From Bacteroidota bacterium (GTDB lineage: Bacteria > Bacteroidota > Ignavibacteria > Tepidaquicellales > Tepidaquicellaceae): a DNA stretch of 64,000 nt. The DNA lies in contig JAFDZP010000002.1 of assembly GCA_018266835.1 (NCBI GenBank), forward strand, positions 324,419 through 388,418, given 5' to 3'. Below are positions 34,661-43,313 of the stretch, piece after piece (position 1 is the stretch's first letter; each line of letters opens with the position of its first letter). The position numbers and the translations under genes are program-made. The notes under the pieces are model-generated. The model did no database searches. It had not been told where the DNA came from and saw nothing but the letters and a program-made list of their open reading frames with translations.

Positions 34661-34797
34661 TAAACGCAAAGAGCGCAAAGTTATTCGCAAAGACAGCAAA
34701 GAAGATAGATAATTAACAAATCGCTTTATAAAATATTCTACAAATTTTAAACTCTGCTTTGCGACTTTTGCGTAAATCTTTGCGTTCTTTGCGTTTA
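34661..34797. repeat. Imperfect 41-bp inverted repeat of CGCAAAG heptamers
   Basis: The left arm at 34661-34701 and the right arm at 34757-34797 match inversely at about 33 of 41 positions. Each arm carries four copies of the word (C)GCAAAG at irregular spacing. This is the main feature of the 328-base gene-free stretch 34637-34964. Repeats with this word are frequent between genes of Bacteroidetes. It could fold as a long hairpin acting as a terminator for the exporter operon. Confidence 0.75.
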
Positions 34798-34964
34798 ATT
34801 AAAGAGTGTTTAATTTGATTAAAATGTTAAAATTCTGAACTTAAAACCGAAAATTTCGTTATAAATTATGTGAAAAATATGCCAAAATAAATTGTTTTTC
34901 TAAACATTCTTTTGCATATTCACAGTGAGAATAGTTAATTTCTAACAAATAAAATCGGACAAAA

Positions 34965-35306
34965 ATGAAAGTAAACTTCACTTCCAGACACTTCAAACTC
35001 CACGAAACTCTCCAAAACCAAATTAAAGACAAAGTAGAAACGTTAGACAGAAATAGTCACCCGATTATTCATGCTGACGTTATTTTATATTTTGAAAGGT
35101 CTGTTAACAGCATTAAAACATGTGAAATAAATGTGAAGATTAAAAATAAAATATTGATAGCAAAGGAGTCATCAGAAGACTTCCTAAAATCCGCAGATAA
35201 AGCAGTTGAGAGAATAGATTCACAGCTGTTCAAATATTTTGACAGAAAAAAAAACGGCAAAAAAGAGTCTCTTAAGTATGCCGAATTAGAAGAAGAAGAA
35301 GCATAA
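34965..35306 (+). CDS. hpf: Ribosome hibernation-promoting factor (short HPF/YfiA type)
   Basis: A 113-residue protein with the HPF beta-alpha-beta-beta-beta-alpha fold: MKVNFTSRHFKLHETL at the start, then DVILYFE, CEINVKIKNKILIAKESSEDF and the last helix DKAVERIDSQLFKYFDRKK. It binds the 30S decoding region and silences ribosomes in stationary phase. The C-terminal dimerisation domain of long HPF is absent; instead there is an acidic tail (LEEEEA). A terminator follows directly, and hprK lies just beyond, a pairing also seen in relatives. Confidence 0.9.
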   Translation: MKVNFTSRHFKLHETLQNQIKDKVETLDRNSHPIIHADVILYFERSVNSIKTCEINVKIKNKILIAKESSEDFLKSADKAVERIDSQLFKYFDRKKNGKKESLKYAELEEEEA

Positions 35307-35325
35307 ATTTAATTTCAAATATTAT

Positions 35326-35348
35326 TAAGGCGGATGAACTCCGCCTTA
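35326..35348 (+). terminator. Rho-independent terminator after hpf
   Basis: TAAGGCGGA (35326-35334) pairs perfectly with TCCGCCTTA (35340-35348) around TGAAC, followed by TGTTTTT. Confidence 0.85.
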
Positions 35349-35414
35349 TGTTTTTACTACAGAATTTTTTAATTAAGCTTTAAGTTTTTTAATTGAATAA
35401 TCCCGGATGCATTT

Positions 35415-36446
35415 ATGCATAAATTCAAAGATATAAGAGAAATAAAGAAGGAGTCTATAACAGTAGAATTCTTTTATGAGCAATGTAAGGAAAGATTTAA
35501 GCTTGAAAAACTTTCTCCCGGAGCAATTCTGCCGGAAAAAATAATTACCGATAAAGATATTCACCGTCCCGGTCTTGCGCTTGCAGGCTATGTGGACTTA
35601 TTTACCAATGACAGAGTGCAGATTTTCGGCAACACTGAAATGAAATATTTAAATCAGTTAACTCCCGAAAAAAGAATCGAGACACTCACACAATTTTTTT
35701 CATTCAATATTCCATGCGTAATTATTACCAATGATAATCACGCAATACCTGAAATAAAATTTTTAGCAGAGCAGAGCAACACTCCCCTTTTTTGTACCCC
35801 ATACCCTACAACAAGATTCGCATATTTCATAGCAGATTTTCTTGACGACCAGTTCGCAGTTCAGGCAGCTATACACGGTTCGTTCATTGATGTTTATGGA
35901 GTAGGGTTGTTGTTCTATGGTAAATCAGGAATAGGAAAATCAGAAATTGCTCTGGACTTAGTTGAGCGAGGGCACAGACTTGTTGCCGATGATATTGTAA
36001 TGGTGCTTAAAAAAGGAGAATCTGTTTTAATGGGAGCAGGAACATCGCTCACAAAAAATTTTATGGAAATCCGCGGACTTGGAATAATAGACGTCCGCAG
36101 CATATTCGGAATCCGCGCAATAAGATATCAGAAAAGAGTTGAGGTTATAGTAGAGCTTGAGGACTGGGATAAGAATAAGGCGTATGAAAGAACGGGACTT
36201 GATTCAAAAAATATTTCACTGCTCGGAATAGATGTAGAGCATGTAAATCTTCCGATTTTTCCGGGGAAGAACATCACGGTAATTGCGGAAGTAATTGCTT
36301 TGAATTATCTCTGCAAACATTACGGATATAATGCAGCAGTCAAGTTTCAGGAGAGTCTTGAAGCGCAGATACAAAGTAATTCATTCAAAAGAAATAAAAA
36401 CGGCTTGGATAGAAGTATAGAATACTTCGAGCACGATTTTGAGTAA
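35415..36446 (+). CDS. hprK: HPr kinase/phosphorylase
   Basis: A 343-residue bifunctional enzyme acting on a regulatory Ser of HPr-like proteins. The N-terminal MurF-like domain (1-145) is followed by the kinase core: AIHGSFIDVYG (152-162), Walker A GKSGIGKSE (169-177), the general-base region RLVADDIVMV (188-197) and the signature MEIRGLGIIDVRSIFGIRAI (217-236). All catalytic residues look present. In this phylum, which often lacks a full phosphotransferase system, its role is not well known. No HPr gene is in the window. Confidence 0.93.
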   Translation: MHKFKDIREIKKESITVEFFYEQCKERFKLEKLSPGAILPEKIITDKDIHRPGLALAGYVDLFTNDRVQIFGNTEMKYLNQLTPEKRIETLTQFFSFNIPCVIITNDNHAIPEIKFLAEQSNTPLFCTPYPTTRFAYFIADFLDDQFAVQAAIHGSFIDVYGVGLLFYGKSGIGKSEIALDLVERGHRLVADDIVMVLKKGESVLMGAGTSLTKNFMEIRGLGIIDVRSIFGIRAIRYQKRVEVIVELEDWDKNKAYERTGLDSKNISLLGIDVEHVNLPIFPGKNITVIAEVIALNYLCKHYGYNAAVKFQESLEAQIQSNSFKRNKNGLDRSIEYFEHDFE

Positions 36447-36513
36447 TCAGTAGTAAGTATTCTCTCGATAAAAATAAATATTCATTAATAGTTTTAGTTA
36501 ATCAAAAAGAAAA

Positions 36514-38313
36514 ATGAGAAAAATAAATTTCTTAATTGTTCTTGCTCTTCTGGGAGCAATAACCCTCACTTCCTGCGGAAGAAAGAAAACAGAAACAGTT
36601 GAAAATAAAAACACTATTAAGCTGATAACACCGCTTGACCCGCCTGATACGAAGGATGCGGTAAACGGTGACTGGGTTGTAAAGCATGAAATGGCAGATG
36701 CCGAAAAACTTATGCCGACTGTTACTAACGACGCAACTGCAGCAGAAATAGATGACTTAATTTATGACGGTTTATTAATTGTGAACAGAGAAACTTATCA
36801 GATAGAGCCGTTAATCGCAAAAGAACTTCCTGTAATATCCGATGACCATATGTCGTATACTTTCACATTAAAAGAAAATGTTACTTTTTCCGACGGCACT
36901 CCTTTAACAGGTGAAGATGTAATTTTTACAATTAAGAGCATAAAGATTCCTTTTGTTGATGCGCAGGCATTAAGAAATTATTTTGATGATGTAAAAAGCG
37001 CAGAGCTTGTTGATGGAAACAAATACAAAGTAAAGATTAATATGTCTAAACCTTACTTTAAAACGATTTACACTTTAGGTGAAACAAAAATTACTCCTAA
37101 GAAAATTTTAGACCCGCAAAACGTAACTGATAAATTTACCTGGGAAATGATTGCAGAAGCTGCAGCAAATCCTGACCCTAAAAAATATCCTGATATGGGC
37201 AAATTTGCTGATTTCATGAACTCACAGGATGTTGCAAGAACTGCAAAATATGTGGTAGGTACAGGTCCTTATAAATTTGAGAGCTGGAAAACAGGGCAAT
37301 CAATCACTCTCACAAGAAATGAAAACTACTGGAATAAAGCAAATGTACCTAACTATCCCAATAAAGTAGTTTACAAAGTTATTCAGGATCAGAATGCAGC
37401 TATCGTTGCTGCAAAGAATAAAGAAGTTGATTATATGTTTGCAATTAATCCTGCTGACTTCTATCAGAACGTAACAAACCCTGAGCAGTTCAATCTTAAG
37501 AAAGCAATTGTTCTTGAACCAACTTATGTTTTCATCGCATGGAATAATGCAAAGCCATTGTTCAAAGATAAAAAAGTGAGATGGGCATTAACCTATGCAA
37601 TCAACAGACAGGATATTATAGATAAAATTTTGTTCAGCGCTGCAGTGCCGATTGAATCACCTGTATTTTACAAGAGTAAGTATGTAAACGATAAGCTTCC
37701 TCATATTGATTATAATTTGGAAAAATCGAAACAGCTTCTTGATGAAGCAGGATGGAAAGATTCTGACGGCGACGGTATAAGAGACAAAATTGTCGATGGA
37801 AAGAAAATGGATTTCAAGTTCACATTCATGAACAACAACAATCCTAAGAGAAAGAAAGTAATGCTTATTGTAATTGAAGGGTTGAAACAAATCGGAATTC
37901 AGGCAGACTTACAGGAATATGAGTGGTCGGTATTTTTGGATAAACAAAAGAAACATGAATACGATGCAGGTTACGGGGCTTGGCAATTATCTGTGACACC
38001 GGAAGATCCTTATCAGATCTGGCACTCATCACAGGCAGAAGGTGAAGGAAGCAATTACATCAGCTATAAGAATCCTGAAGCAGATAAGATTCTCGAAGAG
38101 AACAGAATTACATTCGATGAAACAAAACGTAAAGAATTACTTGATAAATGGCAGCAGATTATTTATGATGACCAGCCTGTTACATTTATGTGGACTGAGA
38201 CATCCAGATATTTCTATAGCGATAGATTCAGAAACACCAGATGGTATGCATATCCTGCATCAGGTCTGGTAAATGAATGGTGGACTCCGACAGCTAAGCA
38301 AAGATATCAGTAG
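36514..38313 (+). CDS. Peptide/oligopeptide ABC transporter substrate-binding lipoprotein (OppA-like)
   Basis: A 599-residue SBP family 5 lipoprotein (lipobox LTSC, Cys at about 21). Characteristic segments: the start of lobe I (LIYDGLLIVNRETYQIEPLI), TFTLKENVTFSDGTPLTGEDVIFTIK, VVGTGPYKFESWKTGQSITL, and DKKVRWALTYAINRQDIIDK in lobe II. It captures peptides or similar substrates at the outer face of the inner membrane for the permeases that follow. A strong terminator and two hairpins separate it from oppB, so binding protein and permeases may be expressed at different levels. Confidence 0.9.
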   Translation: MRKINFLIVLALLGAITLTSCGRKKTETVENKNTIKLITPLDPPDTKDAVNGDWVVKHEMADAEKLMPTVTNDATAAEIDDLIYDGLLIVNRETYQIEPLIAKELPVISDDHMSYTFTLKENVTFSDGTPLTGEDVIFTIKSIKIPFVDAQALRNYFDDVKSAELVDGNKYKVKINMSKPYFKTIYTLGETKITPKKILDPQNVTDKFTWEMIAEAAANPDPKKYPDMGKFADFMNSQDVARTAKYVVGTGPYKFESWKTGQSITLTRNENYWNKANVPNYPNKVVYKVIQDQNAAIVAAKNKEVDYMFAINPADFYQNVTNPEQFNLKKAIVLEPTYVFIAWNNAKPLFKDKKVRWALTYAINRQDIIDKILFSAAVPIESPVFYKSKYVNDKLPHIDYNLEKSKQLLDEAGWKDSDGDGIRDKIVDGKKMDFKFTFMNNNNPKRKKVMLIVIEGLKQIGIQADLQEYEWSVFLDKQKKHEYDAGYGAWQLSVTPEDPYQIWHSSQAEGEGSNYISYKNPEADKILEENRITFDETKRKELLDKWQQIIYDDQPVTFMWTETSRYFYSDRFRNTRWYAYPASGLVNEWWTPTAKQRYQ

Positions 38314-38334
38314 GAGTTTGTTAAGTATTTTCAT

Positions 38335-38432
38335 TATGTCCCAAACAGGGGTTTGGGACATAGAAATTTAAATAATATAATATTTGATTTTATTTCAGAT
38401 TCGTCTCCGTCCCAAACCCCTGTTTGGGACGG
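38335..38432. repeat. Pair of inverted REP-like hairpins (BIME-like)
   Basis: Hairpin 1 is TATGTCCCAAAC, loop AGGG, GTTTGGGACATA (38335-38362, 12 bp). Hairpin 2 is CCGTCCCAAAC, loop CCCT, GTTTGGGACGG (38407-38432, 11 bp). The two cores are exact reverse complements of each other, including the loops. Two inverted palindromes separated by about 45 bases match the architecture of bacterial interspersed mosaic elements. Confidence 0.8.
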
Positions 38433-38447
38433 CTCACTAAAAGAATC

Positions 38448-38482
38448 TAACCCCGTTCTGACAAGGATGGGGTTACTTTTTT
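38448..38482 (+). terminator. Rho-independent terminator after the OppA-like gene
   Basis: TAACCCC (38448-38454) pairs with GGGGTTA (38469-38475), followed by C and six T residues (38477-38482). Confidence 0.8.
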
Positions 38483-38542
38483 AGACCTGCAAAAAAATAT
38501 CAGAATTCAAATTTGGTATTAGAATCTGTTATCTTTTTGCTT

Positions 38543-38550
38543 TATATTTG
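38543..38550 (+). promoter_or_regulatory. Possible -7 box for the permease genes
   Basis: TATATTTG matches TAnnTTTG exactly, 56 bases before the oppB-like start and after the terminator. No TTTG lies at the usual -33 spacing, so support is partial. Confidence 0.4.
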
Positions 38551-38606
38551 TGGATTATAAGTAACCTTCAGCAGAAAACAATTTTTATCATTAAAATAAT
38601 CTTCTA

Positions 38607-39623
38607 ATGACACAATACGTCATAAAAAGAATTCTTCTTTTTATTCCCACCCTTATAATTATTACGATTATTACATTTTGTGTCTGCCGTCTTGCACCCG
38701 GAGATCCGACTGAAATGAAAATGGGTAATACAGGAGAAACTCAGAAGTCCGATGCAAAAAACCAGATTAACGAAACAACAAAAAAATATTACAGGCAGAA
38801 GTTCGGTCTTGATAAACCGCTTTATCAGCAGTATTTCATCTGGATGGGTAATATGCTTCAGGGCGATTTCGGAAATTCATTTAAGGATAACAGACCTGTT
38901 ATAGAAAAAATTGTAGAGAGAATTCCGATTACATTAGGAATGAACATTGTTTCATTCTTCCTTATATATTTAATTGCAGTTCCTATAGGTATATACAGCG
39001 CCACAAAGCAGTATTCATTGGGAGACAGGGTAACAACAATACTGATGTTTATCTTATACTCACTGCCAAATTTCTGGCTGGGGACACTTGCAATTGTTTT
39101 TCTCTGTAACGTTGAGTACATAAAAATCTTCCCGACTTCAGGAATGACTTCAAACAACTATGACCAGCTATCGGGAATAGCAAAATTATGGGATGTTGCG
39201 ATGCACTTTGTGCTTCCAATTATTGTGCTTTCAATAGGAAGCTTTGCATTTATTTCACGACAGATGAGAAGCTCAATGCTTGAAGTTATAAGACAGGATT
39301 ATATAAGAACAGCCCGCGCAAAAGGTTTATCTGAAAGAAAAGTTATACTTAAGCACGCATTAAGAAATTCATTGATTCCGATTCTTACTTTACTTGGCGG
39401 ACTTTTACCTGCAATGGTCGGCGGAAGTTTTATTATTGAAACAATTTTCTCAATTCCCGGTGTTGGCCAGCTTGCAACACAGGCAATTTTTGACAGAGAC
39501 TACCCTATCATTATGGCTGAGTTATTTTTAGTTTCGTTCCTTACAGTTATCGGAATATTGCTTGTAGATATTTTATATTCAATAGTTGATCCGAGAATTG
39601 CATTCAATCAAAAATCTGCTTAA
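38607..39623 (+). CDS. Peptide ABC transporter permease (OppB/DppB-like)
   Basis: A 338-residue permease with six transmembrane helices. The N-terminus is typical (YVIKRILLFIPTLIIITIIT, then FCVCRLAPGDPTEMKMG) and the inner-membrane loop EVIRQDYIRTARAKGLSERK (about 228-247) is the EAA motif that docks the ATPase. It ends with the usual DILYSIVDPRI. A periplasmic segment of about 40 polar residues after the first helix makes it slightly longer than OppB of E. coli. It starts 57 bases after a -7 box match. Confidence 0.9.
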   Translation: MTQYVIKRILLFIPTLIIITIITFCVCRLAPGDPTEMKMGNTGETQKSDAKNQINETTKKYYRQKFGLDKPLYQQYFIWMGNMLQGDFGNSFKDNRPVIEKIVERIPITLGMNIVSFFLIYLIAVPIGIYSATKQYSLGDRVTTILMFILYSLPNFWLGTLAIVFLCNVEYIKIFPTSGMTSNNYDQLSGIAKLWDVAMHFVLPIIVLSIGSFAFISRQMRSSMLEVIRQDYIRTARAKGLSERKVILKHALRNSLIPILTLLGGLLPAMVGGSFIIETIFSIPGVGQLATQAIFDRDYPIIMAELFLVSFLTVIGILLVDILYSIVDPRIAFNQKSA

Positions 39624-39652
39624 TAAATTTTATATAAAATTTTATTTACAAA

Positions 39653-40738
39653 ATGAGTTTACAGGAAGAAAATAGTGAACCGCAAGGTTTAACAGAAGAC
39701 CAGATAAAATCTCAGAAAGAAGTTGACTCAACTTACTGGTCATTTGTAAAGCATCAGTTCAAAAAAAATAAACCCGCAGTTGTATCGTTATACATTGTAT
39801 TATTGCTTGTGATTTTAGCTGTCTTCGCAGACTTTTTAGCGTACAGCAAACCAATTTATACTTCATATAATGGGCAGACATATTTTCCGGTATTCAAAGA
39901 TTATGCCGTATCAATGGGACTTACAAAATGGGACCCGCCGGAGCTCATTAACGTAAACTGGAAAACACTTGATGACCAGGGAAAACTCGGCACTACGATC
40001 TGGCCATTGATTACACCTTACGGTCCGGGTGAAGTTGATTTATCGAATGTTCTTTCAAAACCAACAAGTACACATTTATTAGGAACTGACCCTATCGGCA
40101 GGGATTTAGTCGCAGGACTTATACACGGCTCGCGGATTTCTTTATCTGTAGGTTTTGTTGCCGCAGGTTTAGCTGTGCTTATAGGTGTGCTTTTAGGCAG
40201 TCTGGCTGGGTTTTATGGAGGAACAGTGGATATTCTTATTATGAGATTTGTGGAAATTATGACGAATATGCCAATTTTCTTTTTGATTATAGTAATTGTT
40301 GCGATTTACGGTTCAAGTATATGGTACATTATGGCAGCTATCGGTCTAACAGGCTGGACAACAGATGCTAAGCTTATTAGAGGTGAAATTCTTAAAGTAA
40401 GAAATATGGAATATGTAACGGCTGCTAATTCAGTCGGTCTGCCGAATATGAGAATATTATTCAGACATATTTTGCCCAATGCCATTGCTCCGGTTCTGGT
40501 ATCGGGTGCATTTGCAGTTGCATCAGCTATTTTAATTGAAGCATCTTTAAGTTTTCTTGGATTTGGTGTAAAAGCAACAACGGTAACATGGGGTTCATTG
40601 ATCAATTCTGCCAGAGAGGCTTCAAATGCCTGGTGGCTTGCAATATTCCCCGGATTTATGATATTCTTATCTGTTGTGGCATATAACTTGATAGGAGAAG
40701 GGTTAAGGGACGCTTTAGACCCGCGACTAAGAGATTAG
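39653..40738 (+). CDS. Peptide ABC transporter permease (OppC/DppC-like), extended
   Basis: A 361-residue permease partner of the previous gene. The segment STHLLGTDPIGRDLVAGLIH (about 141-160) and the EAA loop REILKVRNMEYVTAANSVGL-like stretch (about 243-263) are diagnostic, and the C-terminus ends GEGLRDALDPRLRD. Between the first helix and the GTDPIGRD motif lies an extra extracytoplasmic region of roughly 70 residues (about 62-135), which OppC of E. coli lacks; longer loops of this kind occur in the YejE branch. No ATPase genes (oppD, oppF) follow, so they must be encoded elsewhere. Confidence 0.9.
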   Translation: MSLQEENSEPQGLTEDQIKSQKEVDSTYWSFVKHQFKKNKPAVVSLYIVLLLVILAVFADFLAYSKPIYTSYNGQTYFPVFKDYAVSMGLTKWDPPELINVNWKTLDDQGKLGTTIWPLITPYGPGEVDLSNVLSKPTSTHLLGTDPIGRDLVAGLIHGSRISLSVGFVAAGLAVLIGVLLGSLAGFYGGTVDILIMRFVEIMTNMPIFFLIIVIVAIYGSSIWYIMAAIGLTGWTTDAKLIRGEILKVRNMEYVTAANSVGLPNMRILFRHILPNAIAPVLVSGAFAVASAILIEASLSFLGFGVKATTVTWGSLINSAREASNAWWLAIFPGFMIFLSVVAYNLIGEGLRDALDPRLRD

Positions 40739-40824
40739 TATATATTGAAACTTTTAAGCAAAAATTCAGTTAATTGAATTGAAAGCAGTTAACAAAAGTT
40801 TACAAAATATTTTTAATATTTTAG

Positions 40825-40855
40825 TTTGAAGTAACGAAATTTTTCGTTAATTTTG
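40825..40855 (+). promoter_or_regulatory. Bacteroidetes-type promoter of the DUF2795 gene
   Basis: TTTG at 40825-40828, exactly 19 bases, then TAATTTTG at 40848-40855: a full match to the -33/-7 consensus of this phylum. Transcription should start near 40862, 30 bases before a strong Shine-Dalgarno (AAGGAGGA at 40880-40887). Confidence 0.8.
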
Positions 40856-40894
40856 CTAAAATTCATTTATTAACATTTTAAGGAGGAACATAAA

Positions 40895-41122
40895 ATGGTT
40901 TGGACGCTTGAACTTGCTTCCTATCTTGACGACGCACCATGGCCAGCTAACAAATCAGAACTTATTGATTACGCTACCAGATCCGGTGCTCCGCAAGAGG
41001 TCGTCGAAAATCTGGAAGATCTTGAAGACCATGACGAACCGTACGAAAGCATAGAAGAAATTTGGCTTGATTATCCTACAGACGAGGACTTTTTCTACGA
41101 CGAAGAAGCTAAGGATTTTTAA
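40895..41122 (+). CDS. Small acidic DUF2795-domain protein
   Basis: A 75-residue protein with about one third Asp and Glu. It fits DUF2795: a leading hydrophobic stretch (VWTLELASYLDDAPWPANKS), then ELIDYATRSGAPQEVVENLEDL and a conserved EIWLDYPTDEDFFYDEE end. The role of the family is not known; it is often a single-gene unit in Bacteroidetes. This copy has an exact promoter, an excellent Shine-Dalgarno and a strong terminator, so it is a monocistronic and probably highly expressed gene. Confidence 0.85.
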   Translation: MVWTLELASYLDDAPWPANKSELIDYATRSGAPQEVVENLEDLEDHDEPYESIEEIWLDYPTDEDFFYDEEAKDF

Positions 41123-41145
41123 AGAAATTTCGAACTATATTTTTT

Positions 41146-41177
41146 AAAGCCCAATAATTATTTTATTATTGGGCTTT
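41146..41177 (+). terminator. Strong terminator after the DUF2795 gene
   Basis: AAAGCCCAATAAT (41146-41158) pairs perfectly with ATTATTGGGCTTT (41165-41177) around TATTTT, with a T run continuing after it. Confidence 0.92.
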
Positions 41178-41196
41178 TTTTGTTATTAAGAGTTAT

Positions 41197-41204
41197 TAAT
41201 TTTG
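41197..41204 (+). promoter_or_regulatory. Possible -7 box of the Omp85 gene
   Basis: TAATTTTG, an exact TAnnTTTG match 36 bases before the start at 41241; the -33 element is not at normal spacing (TTTG ends 14 bases before). Confidence 0.45.
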
Positions 41205-41240
41205 TGATATAGCCTTATAAATTCAACTTTTCTCCCCATA

Positions 41241-43295
41241 ATGAGTTTAAGAAAATATCTGATTCTTTTTTTCGTATTCATTGCTTACTTATGCGTATAT
41301 TCACAGGAAAATGAACAAGATCCCGGCACTCCGAAAAATTACAATATAAAGCTTCAGGAAGTTGAGTTCCAATTTAACGGCACTCAAACCTTTGACGAAT
41401 CACTGCTTGAAGGAATTATAAGCATTCCCAAAAGTGACGGTTTTCTTACATCGGAATTTTACACTGACTCAAAACGAATTCAAAAATTTTATTTCGATAA
41501 CGGCTTCTTAGATGCAAAGGTGGATACCTCATCAAGAATGGGAGATGACAGCACTAAAATAATTGCAATTTTTAATATCAGTGAAAAAGAAAGATACAGA
41601 ATAAACAGAGTAATTTATAATGGAATTGAGAATGTAACTTCCGATATGCATTCACTTCTTAGTGCAAATACTATTCTCAGGGAAGGAAAACACTATAATA
41701 AAACAGATGTACAGCTTGAGATTTCCAGAATTCTGACACTGCTTGTAAATAACGGATATGCACTGGCTCAGGCAGATGTCCCCGATATAGTAAAATTCAT
41801 TTCCAAAGACAGCACGCTTACCAATAAAGTAGATATAATATTAAATTTCACTCCGCGCTCAAAATTCAATTTCGGTAAGACATCTATTACTTTAATCAAT
41901 AATATATATGATATTGAAGCAAATGATTTACGCAGAGAGCTTCAATATAGTGAAGGTGAAGTTTACAGCAAAGAAAAACTTGTAAGCAGTGAAAACAGAA
42001 TTTCAAAAATTGCAATTTTTGAGAACGGAAGGATTCAGATTGATAAAATTGATTCGGTAAAGCAGATAATTGATTTAAAAATTAATGCAATTGTAACAAA
42101 TAAATATGAGCTTAAACCGGAAATTTTCGGGTTTGATATTGACGGAAGATTTTACGGCGGCGCCGGTTTAACATTTATAAACAAATATTTCTTCGGAGGC
42201 GGCAGAGTATTTACTGCAGGAGTAAAAGCTTTGTTACATGATTTTGATTATTATCGTTATGAAGGCCTCATGACATTGTATCAGCCTCATTTGTTTGACA
42301 ACGACAAAATAACAGGCACAGATAACTTTGGTATAACAAGCCAGAACAAAGCAGATATAAATGATCAAAGGTATAATATTACCAGTGTAAAAAATCTTGC
42401 AAGCATGAAATATGAACTACGTTCATTTACATATTTTAACAATCTTCTTTTGGACTGGAAACTCGGGAATGAAAGATTATCTTATTACGATAATCTGCTG
42501 GTTATAACTCCTGAAAATGATACACTATTAAAACTGAACCAACCTGTAATTAATATTTTCACATCCTCCATTGGTTTTTCTTTAATTCATAATCAGGTAG
42601 ATAACTTACAATTCCCAACTACGGGTTCTTATGCCGCATATTCATTTGAAGAAACAGGCTTACTCGGACTTCTGGTAAAAAGTTTGTTTAATACATCTAC
42701 TTCAAGTTATTTTAAGCTTACTACGCAGAATAAAGTATTCTGGGATATAAGCAAAGAAAATACGGGTACATCCGTTCTCGGTACAAAAATTATTATAGGG
42801 AATATTTTTCAATACGGAGATAATAAATATTTAGTTGATACTATAAATATAGATGACCAGTTAGTACCAAATGAATCCAATTTTACGATTGGCGGCAGCG
42901 CAACATTAAGAGGTTGGCGCGCAGGAAGACTTGCTGCAAATGTTGACCCTGAAATCGGGGGAGGATTTATAATTGACGGCAGCTTTGAACACAGAACAAA
43001 ACCTTTTGCTAAATCCAAAAATACATTGATAAGAGATTTAGGATTTGCTTCTTTTCTTGACTATGGAAACATCTGGGATAGTTACAAAAGTTTCAGGTTA
43101 GATCATATTGCTTTGGCAGTCGGCGCAGGTATCAGATACTATACTATTGTTGGTGCTTTCCGTTTTGATTTAGGTTTTAAATTATATGACCCCGGCGCAC
43201 CTGAAAAACAGTGGCTTTTTCAAAATGATATAGGTACAATTTTTAAAAGCGGTGAAAAAATGCAGATTCAATTCGGAATCGGAAATACTTTTTAA
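41241..43295 (+). CDS. Omp85/BamA-TamA-like outer-membrane assembly protein
   Basis: A 684-residue protein with a signal peptide (1-20). About three POTRA-like domains (about 30-305; hallmark turns such as FYFDNGFLDAKVD, ILTLLVNNGYALAQADVP, LRRELQYSEGEVYSKEKL) precede a surface-antigen barrel (about 320-684). The barrel includes LRGWRAGRL (about 556-564), corresponding to the conserved lid motif (VRGY/F in BamA), and ends in FGIGNTF. It is shorter than BamA and more like TamA-type or accessory Omp85 proteins. It is read from its own promoter region and is followed 18 bases later by holB. Confidence 0.85.
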   Translation: MSLRKYLILFFVFIAYLCVYSQENEQDPGTPKNYNIKLQEVEFQFNGTQTFDESLLEGIISIPKSDGFLTSEFYTDSKRIQKFYFDNGFLDAKVDTSSRMGDDSTKIIAIFNISEKERYRINRVIYNGIENVTSDMHSLLSANTILREGKHYNKTDVQLEISRILTLLVNNGYALAQADVPDIVKFISKDSTLTNKVDIILNFTPRSKFNFGKTSITLINNIYDIEANDLRRELQYSEGEVYSKEKLVSSENRISKIAIFENGRIQIDKIDSVKQIIDLKINAIVTNKYELKPEIFGFDIDGRFYGGAGLTFINKYFFGGGRVFTAGVKALLHDFDYYRYEGLMTLYQPHLFDNDKITGTDNFGITSQNKADINDQRYNITSVKNLASMKYELRSFTYFNNLLLDWKLGNERLSYYDNLLVITPENDTLLKLNQPVINIFTSSIGFSLIHNQVDNLQFPTTGSYAAYSFEETGLLGLLVKSLFNTSTSSYFKLTTQNKVFWDISKENTGTSVLGTKIIIGNIFQYGDNKYLVDTINIDDQLVPNESNFTIGGSATLRGWRAGRLAANVDPEIGGGFIIDGSFEHRTKPFAKSKNTLIRDLGFASFLDYGNIWDSYKSFRLDHIALAVGAGIRYYTIVGAFRFDLGFKLYDPGAPEKQWLFQNDIGTIFKSGEKMQIQFGIGNTF

Positions 43296-43313
43296 GAAAT
43301 ACATTTTAATATT

